A stretch of 20,266 nucleotides of DNA from IMG/VR virus record IMGVR_UViG_3300044613_001034, positions 1 through 20,266 of that record, one strand, 5' to 3'. The translations under genes and the position numbers were made by a program. Positions 1-6,952 of the stretch are shown here, in pieces. The notes beneath the pieces are model-generated. The model saw nothing but the letters and a program-made list of their open reading frames with translations. It made no database searches and was not told the origin of the DNA. The DNA is from a virus. The first letter of the stretch is position 1. Each line of letters begins with the position of its first letter.

Positions 1-1696
1 CTGTTGCGACATCAAAGTTCTCCCAGAGCCAGTTACCGACTTCAAGGAACTCAGAATCCTTGTAGTTGACGGTGATCGATGGCTTGTGATGGCAGTAATG
101 TTCCTGATAAGTCTTCCACAGATCCAAGTGATCCAATGCACGGAGATCTTCCGTGGTAATTGTGCCTCTTGGGGCCTTCATAGCAAAGGTAAAGACCGCT
201 GTGTTATTAGGATTAATCACATCATCTTCGCAAGGAACGCCTTGATCCTTCATAAGATTGTAAATTGGATCCTTCTTGTCAATACGAATTCTACGATAAT
301 AGTGTTCAGCATAACGTGGGTGGAGACCTGATGCCGAATCAACCAAGCACGAAGTCGTTCCCTCTGGCTTGATGCATGTGATGGACTTGCTTGGATTGAT
401 GCCAAGCTTCTCTGCCCACTTCATGTTAGTTGCCGTCGCATGGTCACGGAGAGTTTCAAGTAGACGCACCAACTTTGGCTTGCCTTCAAGGCCACTGGTT
501 AACTTGTTGTCGTAGATTCCGGTCATACTGACACCGAGTAGACGCTCCTCTTCGCAATTCTTCTTCCATTCGGGACGAAGGTATGGGAAGTCAGTGAAGG
601 TAGATTGAACCGTACCGATGATGGTGGCAATCTCAATCTTCTTCTTCAAAGAAGCAGCAGTGTCGTCAGGACGAACAACGACAGTTGAGAGATTGCAGAA
701 CTCAAATGGCTTCAGGATGATCTCAGAGCATGGATTTGTGCCATACTCACAGTTCTCGTCTCTACCCCACTTGGCTGCTTGCTCCTGCAATGCCTTGCGG
801 TTAATCATACCACGCTCACCGCTGTGGCTGTTGTAGAGCGAAGTCCACTCTTCAAGGAACTGGCCCATCGGAGGACGACCACGATAAACAGCAGAGTTGT
901 TTGCGTAGGAACGGAATCCAGCCTGCTCCCACCATGCACCGCTCTTGCAGAGAGCCATCTCACGATCCGAAAGATCGCTGAGAGAGATCATAGCAGAGCG
1001 ACGAACGCCACCGACGATGACTGCATTTGCAATTGCGCAGCAGATGTCGTGGCATTCCAGAGCAGTGAGTCTGCGTCCTTGTGCGTTGTAGAACACCTTG
1101 ACGATGAACTTGAACAGATTGTCAAGAGGAGCAGGACCACTTGCACGACCACCAAAGGTCTTCAGTCTTGCACCCGCTGGACGAATCTTCGACAGATCCC
1201 ACTTAACGTGACGACCTGCATAAAGGTGATCCATGATAAACTTAACTGCATTGCCCCAACCTTCCTTTGAGTCTTCAACAACATAAGTGATGTTAAAGAC
1301 CTTTTCAATCTTGTTTGCAACTTGTGGGAGCTTGTCAGTGTATTGGTGTTCAACAGAATAACCAACACCAGTACCGTTCATGAGAACAACAAAAAGTTCC
1401 GCAAACGAATCAAGACTATCGATTGGCAAGTACGAGCAGTTGTACAAGCAAGTATTATCGTGATCCAATGCAGGACCAGCAGTCATCAAACTGCGCATGG
1501 AAGGAAGAACCTCAAGATTGAGGATTGCTTCCTTCACATCTGGACGCTCTGCAAGTTGCGGAACCTTAGCGGTAAAGTATTTCCACCAACGGTCAACACA
1601 TTCCTCCCATGATTCCCGGCGATTGTAATCGGGCATCCAACGAGAGTAGCGAGAAATAAAAATAAACGATTGAAAAGGTGATAAAGTTTCTGCCAT
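1..1696 (-). CDS. nrdJ: Adenosylcobalamin-dependent (class II, monomeric) ribonucleotide reductase, 3' end cut by window edge
   Basis: Reduces ribonucleotides to deoxyribonucleotides in the host cytoplasm, using B12 to make the active-site thiyl radical. The start is the ATG at 1694-1696, with AAGGAG at 1705-1710 ahead of it. About 565 residues are visible before the frame leaves the window; the Lactobacillus monomeric enzyme is about 740. Residues 321-326 read NPCSEI, giving the thiyl-radical Cys323 and catalytic Glu325. Cys334 lies 11 residues on and Cys87 sits in the N-terminal half: the same Cys pair and spacing as C119/C408/C419 of the Lactobacillus RTPR. The C-terminal redox cysteines would lie outside the window. 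It starts 26 bases after thyX and would be the distal gene of the replication unit. Its codons look richer in G/C at third positions (AAG, AAC, CGT, ATC) than those of the small neighbours. The family call is firm; the single-chain subtype rests on the motif pattern. Confidence 0.93.
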   Translation of the reverse strand, partial: MAETLSPFQSFIFISRYSRWMPDYNRRESWEECVDRWWKYFTAKVPQLAERPDVKEAILNLEVLPSMRSLMTAGPALDHDNTCLYNCSYLPIDSLDSFAELFVVLMNGTGVGYSVEHQYTDKLPQVANKIEKVFNITYVVEDSKEGWGNAVKFIMDHLYAGRHVKWDLSKIRPAGARLKTFGGRASGPAPLDNLFKFIVKVFYNAQGRRLTALECHDICCAIANAVIVGGVRRSAMISLSDLSDREMALCKSGAWWEQAGFRSYANNSAVYRGRPPMGQFLEEWTSLYNSHSGERGMINRKALQEQAAKWGRDENCEYGTNPCSEIILKPFEFCNLSTVVVRPDDTAASLKKKIEIATIIGTVQSTFTDFPYLRPEWKKNCEEERLLGVSMTGIYDNKLTSGLEGKPKLVRLLETLRDHATATNMKWAEKLGINPSKSITCIKPEGTTSCLVDSASGLHPRYAEHYYRRIRIDKKDPIYNLMKDQGVPCEDDVINPNNTAVFTFAMKAPRGTITTEDLRALDHLDLWKTYQEHYCHHKPSITVNYKDSEFLEVGNWLWENFDVAT

Positions 1697-1722
1697 ATTT
1701 GAGACTCCTTTGGTGGGTGTCT

Positions 1723-2457
1723 TTATTTAGTTGTTAGAGTTTGCCATGAAACTGGGAAAAGTGGAGCAATAATTTGTCCAATTGCCTCGGCAAATTTTTG
1801 AATTTCCCATTGTGCATGACTGTCAATTCTCAGGTTATAAACGCGGGCAAATGCGTAGAGAGAACCAGTCCACACAAATTCCGTATAAGTTCCTTGTGGC
1901 AATATTGAACGTGCCTGTTCAGGAGCGACACCATCTGCCAAAAGTTTATTGTAAAGATCAAGACATTCATTCAGGACTGTTTGGTATTCCTGCCTGAGTC
2001 TAATGCAGAGATCCATATCTTCAATTGCACCACTGCTTCCTTGCTTTGCTCCATCGGTAGGAGCACCGCGCCACATTGGAACATAAACTTCGGGTTCAAA
2101 TGTAACATATCTGCGACTGACCTCGTTCATTACTAGACCAATCTGATGCTTACCAAGTTGTGCACGAACAAAGATCGGGCACTTGATGCGTAGGCTGATC
2201 TGCGGATGGCAGAACGGAGTAAAGTGGTTATGCTTTGCAAGATACTTAATAAGTTTTGTATCTTTCTCCAGCAACTTTTGTTCTTGATAACCAGTCCAGT
2301 TTTTTTCTGAATCCCAATGGCTTTCCTTGTTAAAGGAAACTCTTGCAGCATTAACAACGCTGAGATCAGACCCCATGTAATCGATCAAGTCAACATGGCC
2401 ATGATCTAAAACAAAATACTTAGTCTGCGCCATTTTTATGTTCGGTATCTCTGTCAT
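1723..2457 (-). CDS. thyX: Flavin-dependent thymidylate synthase ThyX
   Basis: Methylates dUMP to dTMP using methylenetetrahydrofolate and FAD/NADPH. From the ATG at 2457 the protein is 244 residues. The family's N-terminal block is seen as HNHFTPFCH (76-84). The C-terminal block has ARSILP (182-187), TEFVWTGSLYAF (192-203) and NLRIDSHAQWEI (208-219), whose Arg210 matches the substrate-activating arginine. The family signature RHRx7S is altered to KHQ at 103-105, followed by NEVSRRY (111-117). Start choice: the ATG at 2457 has GAGGAAG just upstream. A second ATG at 2433 would give MAQTKYF as N-terminus but has no clear ribosome site; the longest frame begins at 2496. The start overlaps the preceding small gene by 38 bases. 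It lies directly before the ribonucleotide reductase gene, which fits a joint dNTP supply role. Confidence 0.93.
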   Translation of the reverse strand: MTEIPNIKMAQTKYFVLDHGHVDLIDYMGSDLSVVNAARVSFNKESHWDSEKNWTGYQEQKLLEKDTKLIKYLAKHNHFTPFCHPQISLRIKCPIFVRAQLGKHQIGLVMNEVSRRYVTFEPEVYVPMWRGAPTDGAKQGSSGAIEDMDLCIRLRQEYQTVLNECLDLYNKLLADGVAPEQARSILPQGTYTEFVWTGSLYAFARVYNLRIDSHAQWEIQKFAEAIGQIIAPLFPVSWQTLTTK

Positions 2458-2656
2458 CTGCTTCCTCGTCATTATCAACCAACTCAATGGTAACACCAGA
2501 AATTTTTGTAAAATCGGCAGCGTACTCTCTAGCGCGATGCCATAGTTCAGGATTCATTTCCTTTACATATTCGCCAAATCTCTGTACAAATGTTAGATAC
2601 GCTTCACTTGCTTTTAAAATGTCTTCTTCAGACATGTCTTCATTATCTTTATTCAT
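2420..2656 (-). CDS. Small acidic protein of unknown function
   Basis: A 78-residue protein whose family I do not recognise. It is strongly acidic (N-terminal MNKDNEDMSEED and a C-terminal tail rich in Asp/Glu around 60-72) and probably mostly helical in the middle (DILKASEAYLTFVQRFGEYV). It has no membrane segment, signal peptide or cysteine pair. The ATG follows directly on the primase stop (TAAATG), and AGAAGG lies in the last primase codons, so translation is probably coupled to primase. Its 3' end overlaps the thyX start. Tight packing and a good ribosome site support it as a real gene, but its role is unknown. Confidence 0.72.
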   Translation of the reverse strand: MNKDNEDMSEEDILKASEAYLTFVQRFGEYVKEMNPELWHRAREYAADFTKISGVTIELVDNDEEADDRDTEHKNGAD

Positions 2657-3643
2657 TTAAACCTTCTTCCAGTAAGTATACTTTATTTTTGCTTTGAGTC
2701 CAGAATAAACATTATTGATGATAAGCTTTAACACCATACTTTGGCCGTAAACCTTTACCATGTCATTAATGTCTTTCTTGGATATTTCATCAGGCCAGAT
2801 TACTACATTTCTTCCGGCATCAATATATCTTCCCAACAAACTAACGATTTCAGAATTTCTTGGTTCATTATCAAAAATAAAAACTACTTTTGATTTTTGA
2901 ATTTTGGCAGGAAGGTCCTCAAGCCATCCAGCCCCCTGCATTGCTATCCCGTTTGGAATAAACATAGAATCAATAGGTCCTTCTGTCACATATACCGTAC
3001 TATGAGGATCCACTTTATCTAAGTTATACCAAAGTCTTTCTTGACCTTCTTCCTTTAGGGTTATGTATCTGAGTGATGGATTTCCATCGTCAAAAGACCG
3101 CCCCTGAACACCGATGAGTCTGCCTTCTTCATTGTAAAAAGGTATGACGAGTCTGGCCTCTGACCGACCTTCACGGTCAAAGGACGACATGACCTTGCTG
3201 AAATCAGGGCAGTAATAAAAATTACTATATTTTTCTTTCGGTATTTCTCTAGATTCAACATACTTTACTGCCTTGTGCTCATTATTTAGGAGGTCAAGCC
3301 GTGTGCCCAATTCCGTGAATACAGGATGTCTTTTTTCAGGCTTTTGTTCTTTAATTGTTTCTGGTGTTTTATCTTTATAGACCTCAAACGCATATTCCTT
3401 GCAGAGTGATGGGCTAATAGACTCAAGAACACCGTATAAATTACAGGTAAAACCGCAATTGTGACACTTGTATACATAATTTCCTTTATGCTCAAAGAAA
3501 TATCCCCTTGTCTTGGACTTATTTTTCTTTGAGTCGCCACACTTAAAACATCTGCATGTAGCTAGTGAATCTTTTTTCCACTTAAACTTCTCAAGGGAAC
3601 CAGAAACAAGATTCACATATTTCTTGTCAATATATATGCTCAC
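2657..3643 (-). CDS. 61: DNA primase, T4 gp61-like
   Basis: Makes RNA primers for lagging-strand synthesis together with the gp41-type helicase. The protein is 328 residues, close to T4 gp61 (about 340). It has an N-terminal zinc ribbon with CFKC at 32-35 and CHNC at 60-63, then a TOPRIM catalytic core: VYVTEGPIDS (217-226, Glu221), FIFDNEPR (255-262, Asp258 and Glu260) and KDINDM (290-295). T4 gp61 has near-identical EGPIDS, DNEPR and KDVNDM stretches as I recall it. The start codon is GTG at 3641-3643, within the GTGA overlap with the helicase stop, and GAGGA lies just upstream. The overlap with the helicase gene fits production of a coupled primosome. The family call is secure. Confidence 0.95.
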   Translation of the reverse strand: MSIYIDKKYVNLVSGSLEKFKWKKDSLATCRCFKCGDSKKNKSKTRGYFFEHKGNYVYKCHNCGFTCNLYGVLESISPSLCKEYAFEVYKDKTPETIKEQKPEKRHPVFTELGTRLDLLNNEHKAVKYVESREIPKEKYSNFYYCPDFSKVMSSFDREGRSEARLVIPFYNEEGRLIGVQGRSFDDGNPSLRYITLKEEGQERLWYNLDKVDPHSTVYVTEGPIDSMFIPNGIAMQGAGWLEDLPAKIQKSKVVFIFDNEPRNSEIVSLLGRYIDAGRNVVIWPDEISKKDINDMVKVYGQSMVLKLIINNVYSGLKAKIKYTYWKKV

Positions 3644-5055
3644 GTAGATTCCTCAAACGTCCAGTTTACGGCCTTGTTCTTTTTCTTTCCAAACTTTGGA
3701 TTGAATGCCTGACCATCAAAACCAGATCCGTAGGCTTCCTCTTCGGTGTTATTTGAATTGACAAGATTGTTGTTTGTATTGTCAACATCATAAAATTTCA
3801 TCTTAGATTTGTTGACACCAATCAAAAACTTTCTATTCTTTGTAAGATCGTTACCACGGTTCTTTAGCTGCTTGACCATAAGCTGACCTGCTTCAGCCAG
3901 CTCATCATTCTCAATGAGCGCAAAGAAGAAGTCTGCGGTCTGAGGCAAGCCAAAGCTTTCCGAAGTATCTGTCATCTCCATGTCGCTACTCTTCGCACCT
4001 TCACGGTTAACCTGAGTGGCTGTCCATAGAGGAACATTGAACTGCTTGGCAAGACCACGGAGCTCTTCTGCGATTCCCTTAACGTAGGTATAGCTATTCA
4101 TACCATTGCCTAGCTTGAATCGGGCACATGAGCAGATATTCAAATAATCTACAAAGATCACATCTGGCGCAAACTTCTTCTTGATCTTCAATTCTTCCAT
4201 AAGATTACGGAAGTGAGTTACGTTGGCTGCTGCCGTAGGATATTCCTTGATGATAAGCTTTCCACGACAAGTCTTTTTGAGGCTATCAACCTTGCTTTCA
4301 TACTGTGTCAGAGGCATTTGCTCAAGGATATGCATATCCGTGTCAAGTAGGTTTGCATCGATTCTCTTTGCAATTTCCTCTTCTGCCATCTCAAGAGTGA
4401 TATAAAGAACGTTCAAATTTTGAGAAAGACAAGATGCTGCATGGTGACACAAGAATGCGCTCTTGCCTACACCTGAAGCAGCCATCACTACGTTCAATGT
4501 CTTCTTTCGCGTTCCACCTCTGGTGATCTTGTTAAACATCTCAAGATCAAATCCAATCTTTTCCTCTACACGATGGTAATACTCATAGCGCTCATCGACA
4601 TCTTCAAGGAAATCGTGTCCGACTCTGGTATCGAAAGATACAGACAAAGCCTTTGACATGATCTCTGGAATAGCATTTTGGGTCTTTTCTTTATCCTTGC
4701 CCTCAATGATTCCAATGGATTCCATGATACCATTGTATATGGCTTTTTCTTTGCAGAACTTTTCAGTCTGCTCTACCATCCACTGTGTATCTGACTTCTC
4801 ACCTTCCTTGAACATGTCATCCGAAATGGATACACACTTCTTGAATTCTACTTCTCCAAGAGAAGTCTCATTCTCCAGAGATACGAGAATCGCATCTTTG
4901 GTGGGAAGATTGTTATATTTGAGAATAAACTTAGAAACAATATTGAAGACAGTCTTTTCTGACTTGTCGTGAAAATATGCTTCCTGTAGGAAGGGCACAA
5001 CCTTCCTTGAATAGTCCTCGTTCAAGACGAGGTTTTTCAAGATTACTGATTCCAT
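3640..5055 (-). CDS. 41: Replicative DNA helicase, DnaB/T4 gp41-like
   Basis: A hexameric 5'-3' helicase that unwinds the fork and recruits primase. The 471-residue protein matches T4 gp41 in length (475). An N-terminal helical domain (1-150) is followed by a RecA-type motor: Walker A ASGVGKSA (193-200), catalytic Glu222 in YITLEM, Walker B VIFVDYL (299-305) and the TATQVNR motif (345-351). The C-terminal tail is rich in Asn and Lys. There is no useful Shine-Dalgarno before the ATG at 5053-5055. Instead a TATAAT box ends six bases before the ATG, with TGGACA 16 bases further upstream, which suggests a leaderless transcript starting at this gene. It lies between the gp40-like and primase genes, as in T4. 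Confidence 0.95.
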   Translation of the reverse strand: MESVILKNLVLNEDYSRKVVPFLQEAYFHDKSEKTVFNIVSKFILKYNNLPTKDAILVSLENETSLGEVEFKKCVSISDDMFKEGEKSDTQWMVEQTEKFCKEKAIYNGIMESIGIIEGKDKEKTQNAIPEIMSKALSVSFDTRVGHDFLEDVDERYEYYHRVEEKIGFDLEMFNKITRGGTRKKTLNVVMAASGVGKSAFLCHHAASCLSQNLNVLYITLEMAEEEIAKRIDANLLDTDMHILEQMPLTQYESKVDSLKKTCRGKLIIKEYPTAAANVTHFRNLMEELKIKKKFAPDVIFVDYLNICSCARFKLGNGMNSYTYVKGIAEELRGLAKQFNVPLWTATQVNREGAKSSDMEMTDTSESFGLPQTADFFFALIENDELAEAGQLMVKQLKNRGNDLTKNRKFLIGVNKSKMKFYDVDNTNNNLVNSNNTEEEAYGSGFDGQAFNPKFGKKKNKAVNWTFEEST

Positions 5056-5061
5056 ATTTGT

Positions 5062-5089
5062 ATTATACTCTTATATTAATATATGTCCA
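5062..5089 (-). promoter_or_regulatory. Sigma70-type promoter of the helicase gene
   Basis: On the minus strand: TGGACA (5084-5089, one mismatch to TTGACA), 16 bases, TATAAT (5062-5067), six bases, ATG at 5055. It occupies most of the 37-base gap between the gp40-like gene and the helicase gene, and replaces a ribosome-binding site. Confidence 0.65.
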
Positions 5090-5092
5090 GCA

Positions 5093-5407
5093 TCAGTCTT
5101 GATGAACATCATCTTCAAGATCGGCAGTGTCCAATGATTTTACTTCAATACCGCTTTCAACAATATTTGTAAATATTTCACCAACTGTATTAGTAAAATG
5201 TTGTTCTTCTTTATTAAAATCTTCAGGAGCTTGTATAATATCAATTTCCATTGTCACGCTCAAATCATCGCCTTTTTCTTGTAAACTAATTTTTCCAAAT
5301 TTAAAAACAATATCCTGATACGGTCCAGTTTTAATTTTGATTGGACAAGTTTGAGTAACGTCTGATGTTGGATCTTCCAAAAATTCGTATTTAATCTTGC
5401 TGTCCAT
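5093..5407 (-). CDS. Candidate gp40-like head vertex assembly chaperone
   Basis: A 104-residue acidic protein that probably folds mainly as beta strands (YQDIVFKFGKISL, DDLSVTMEIDII), followed by a helix (HFTNTVGEIFTNIV) and an acidic tail. It has no signal or membrane segment. The start chosen is the ATG at 5405-5407, with AAAGGAC upstream; a longer frame begins at 5434 but lacks a ribosome site. It overlaps the uvsX 3' end by 17 bases. The assignment rests mainly on position: T4 has gene 40, a 114-residue head vertex chaperone, in exactly this slot between uvsX and 41, and the size agrees. I cannot confirm sequence homology by eye, so an unrelated small protein is possible. Confidence 0.5.
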   Translation of the reverse strand: MDSKIKYEFLEDPTSDVTQTCPIKIKTGPYQDIVFKFGKISLQEKGDDLSVTMEIDIIQAPEDFNKEEQHFTNTVGEIFTNIVESGIEVKSLDTADLEDDVHQD

Positions 5408-6413
5408 ATTTGAAGTCCTTTTGGATATTCGCATCCAACTTATCTAGAACATCTTTTGTATAATACTTTTCCGGTTCGTCATCGATATTCTTTTCAAATA
5501 CTTTTGACCCATCCGGCAATTCAATACGGGTAGACACCTTCTTGAACACACCATACTTGATTGCAAGGTCTGTCAGGCCGTAGTACCTACTCAATCCAGT
5601 CGTGTAATTTAGTCGTGTTTCTACTTGAGTATTTTCTTTTACAAATCGATTCTTGTAGTTTGTGCACTTTATAAAGTTGCCTACTACACCCTCTTCTCCT
5701 TTGTCCTTTGACTTTGAAAGAGTAAGAATAGTGCTTGCAGCATACTTCAGACCAATACCACCACCCAGCTCCTTTGTTGGCACATAAGCACCGATGACCT
5801 GATATGTGTGATTAGTCAGAAGCATTGGAATGTTAGCCTTACCAAGCTTCAGTGTCAGTACACGGAAAGTCGCTTTTGTCTGCTGGGCTTTAGTCATGTC
5901 TCTGACATTCTTTCCTTCAGCAGAGTCATTCATCTCTTTTTCGGTTGACAACATGCCCAAAGAGTCAAGAACCATAAACATTGGCTTGCGCTCATCTTCT
6001 GGGGTCTCAAGTACATCATTAACGATCTTGAGTGCCTGAGTCTTGAAGTCTTCAATAGTTGCCACAGGAACCACTGCAATTCTATTTGTATCAATTCCTC
6101 TTGACTCAAACATGTCTGTGGTGACTGCTTGCTCTGTGTCGAAATAAATGACAACTCCTTCTTCGTGGTCTCTGAGGAATTGTGATGCGATTCCGAGTGC
6201 ATAGAAGGTCTTTCCGGTTGCTGGATCACCAGCAAGACAAGAAATCTTGTTATTGGGAAGACCTCCGTAAATTGAACCAGACAAAAGGGCGTTCAATACA
6301 TAAGAACCAGTGTCAATAAACCCAGTAACATCAGAACCTTCAAGGCCATCTGCAACAAGTTTAGCGTCTGGATTATTTATCTTTGTGATTAAGCTTTTTA
6401 GATACTTTGACAT
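5391..6413 (-). CDS. uvsX: UvsX, RecA-like recombinase
   Basis: Forms filaments on single-stranded DNA and drives strand exchange for recombination-dependent replication and repair. The 340-residue protein has Walker A GDPATGKT (62-69), catalytic Glu94 in YFDTEQ, Walker B MFMVLDSLG (145-153), and a loop region around KAQQTKATFR followed by TNHTYQ. T4 UvsX is 391 residues, so this is a shorter form. The ATG at 6411-6413 has only an A-rich stretch upstream rather than a Shine-Dalgarno, and lies 41 bases inside the preceding small gene, so translational coupling is likely. A perfect 8-bp hairpin occurs 33 bases upstream of the ATG. The family call is secure. Confidence 0.95.
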   Translation of the reverse strand: MSKYLKSLITKINNPDAKLVADGLEGSDVTGFIDTGSYVLNALLSGSIYGGLPNNKISCLAGDPATGKTFYALGIASQFLRDHEEGVVIYFDTEQAVTTDMFESRGIDTNRIAVVPVATIEDFKTQALKIVNDVLETPEDERKPMFMVLDSLGMLSTEKEMNDSAEGKNVRDMTKAQQTKATFRVLTLKLGKANIPMLLTNHTYQVIGAYVPTKELGGGIGLKYAASTILTLSKSKDKGEEGVVGNFIKCTNYKNRFVKENTQVETRLNYTTGLSRYYGLTDLAIKYGVFKKVSTRIELPDGSKVFEKNIDDEPEKYYTKDVLDKLDANIQKDFKYGQQD

Positions 6414-6675
6414 TATTTTTTCTTTCTCTAGTAGTTACAATTACAGCAGCCCAATTTTCTTGGGCTGTTTCTGCTGATTTTACCGATTTGATGATTAAGT
6501 TGCCATCAACTTCAAGAAGTCTATCACCAACAATATAGCATGGCCCACCTTCAAAATCAAATAACCCATCACCATGGCGAGTATACAAAGACCTACCTTC
6601 GATTTTGTAAGATCCATCTTCAAGAAGTGTGAGTATTCGTTCATCACCATATCTAGATTTAAATTTCTTAACCAT
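6373..6675 (-). CDS. Small unknown protein upstream of uvsX
   Basis: A 100-residue protein, not recognised. The first two thirds look like short beta hairpins with many Gly and aromatic residues (KIEGRSLYTRHGDGLFDFEG, GDRLLEVDGNLIIKSV). The last 25 residues are basic (TRERKNNVKVSKKLNHKDK), which would suit nucleic-acid contact, but this is only a compositional hint. AGGAG lies about ten bases before the ATG at 6673-6675. Its last 41 bases overlap the uvsX start, so it may serve to couple uvsX translation. It occupies space that in T4 holds genes such as 42 and beta-gt, but it resembles neither. Confidence 0.7.
   Translation of the reverse strand: MVKKFKSRYGDERILTLLEDGSYKIEGRSLYTRHGDGLFDFEGGPCYIVGDRLLEVDGNLIIKSVKSAETAQENWAAVIVTTRERKNNVKVSKKLNHKDK
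6447..6467 (-). promoter_or_regulatory. Perfect 8-bp hairpin upstream of uvsX
   Basis: CAGCCCAA (6447-6454) and TTGGGCTG (6460-6467) are perfect reverse complements around a five-base loop. In the leftward mRNA it lies inside the small gene before uvsX, ending 33 bases before the uvsX ATG. No T-run follows on the minus strand, so it does not look like an intrinsic terminator. Control of uvsX translation or RNA processing is possible. Confidence 0.4.
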
Positions 6676-6678
6676 AAA

Positions 6679-6918
6679 TTAATACTCCTGATTTACAGCC
6701 TTTAGCAATTCCAATTCTTCTTTCAACTCTTGCAATTCTTCTTTGAGTTGAACAATTATTTTGTTTTGTCTATCAATTTCTCTTCTCTGTTCTTTAATAT
6801 CACTATTATTTGAAAAAGTTATTTCATGATTTGAATTAGAACCAAAAATATATTTGCCATCAATAAATTTGGACTTTTTTATATCATACTGGTTATATTT
6901 TTTAGAAAAACTTTTCAT
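6679..6918 (-). CDS. Small coiled-coil protein directly after DNA polymerase
   Basis: A 79-residue protein, not recognised. The N-terminal half is basic and polar (MKSFSKKYNQYDIKKSKF). The C-terminal half forms a clear heptad-type coiled coil with leucines in register (IVQLKEELQELKEELELLK), so it probably dimerises or binds a helical partner. The start is taken as the ATG at 6916-6918; a TTG at 6936 in the same frame overlaps the polymerase stop and lacks a ribosome site. A TATAAT box ends six bases before the ATG with TTGAAT 16 bases further upstream, as for the helicase gene. That promoter lies within the last polymerase codons. Confidence 0.65.
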   Translation of the reverse strand: MKSFSKKYNQYDIKKSKFIDGKYIFGSNSNHEITFSNNSDIKEQRREIDRQNKIIVQLKEELQELKEELELLKAVNQEY

Positions 6919-6924
6919 TTTTAT

Positions 6925-6952
6925 ATTATATCTCAATTAAAGAACGATTCAA
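6925..6952 (-). promoter_or_regulatory. Sigma70-type promoter after DNA polymerase
   Basis: On the minus strand: TTGAAT (6947-6952, four of six consensus), 16 bases, TATAAT (6925-6930), six bases, ATG at 6918. The -35 box lies in the last polymerase codons. It would give the coiled-coil gene and the uvsX region their own transcript, separate from polymerase. Confidence 0.6.

Noticed and set aside
779-1270. Open frame of 163 codons on the plus strand
   Set aside because: It lies antisense to the ribonucleotide reductase, which has full catalytic motifs, and its translation shows no domain-like pattern or ribosome site.
1723-1736. CTAAATA-like box before the ribonucleotide reductase as a promoter
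   Set aside because: It overlaps the thyX stop codon, is a weak match to the late box, and the gene is clearly positioned as the distal part of a replication operon with a good Shine-Dalgarno.
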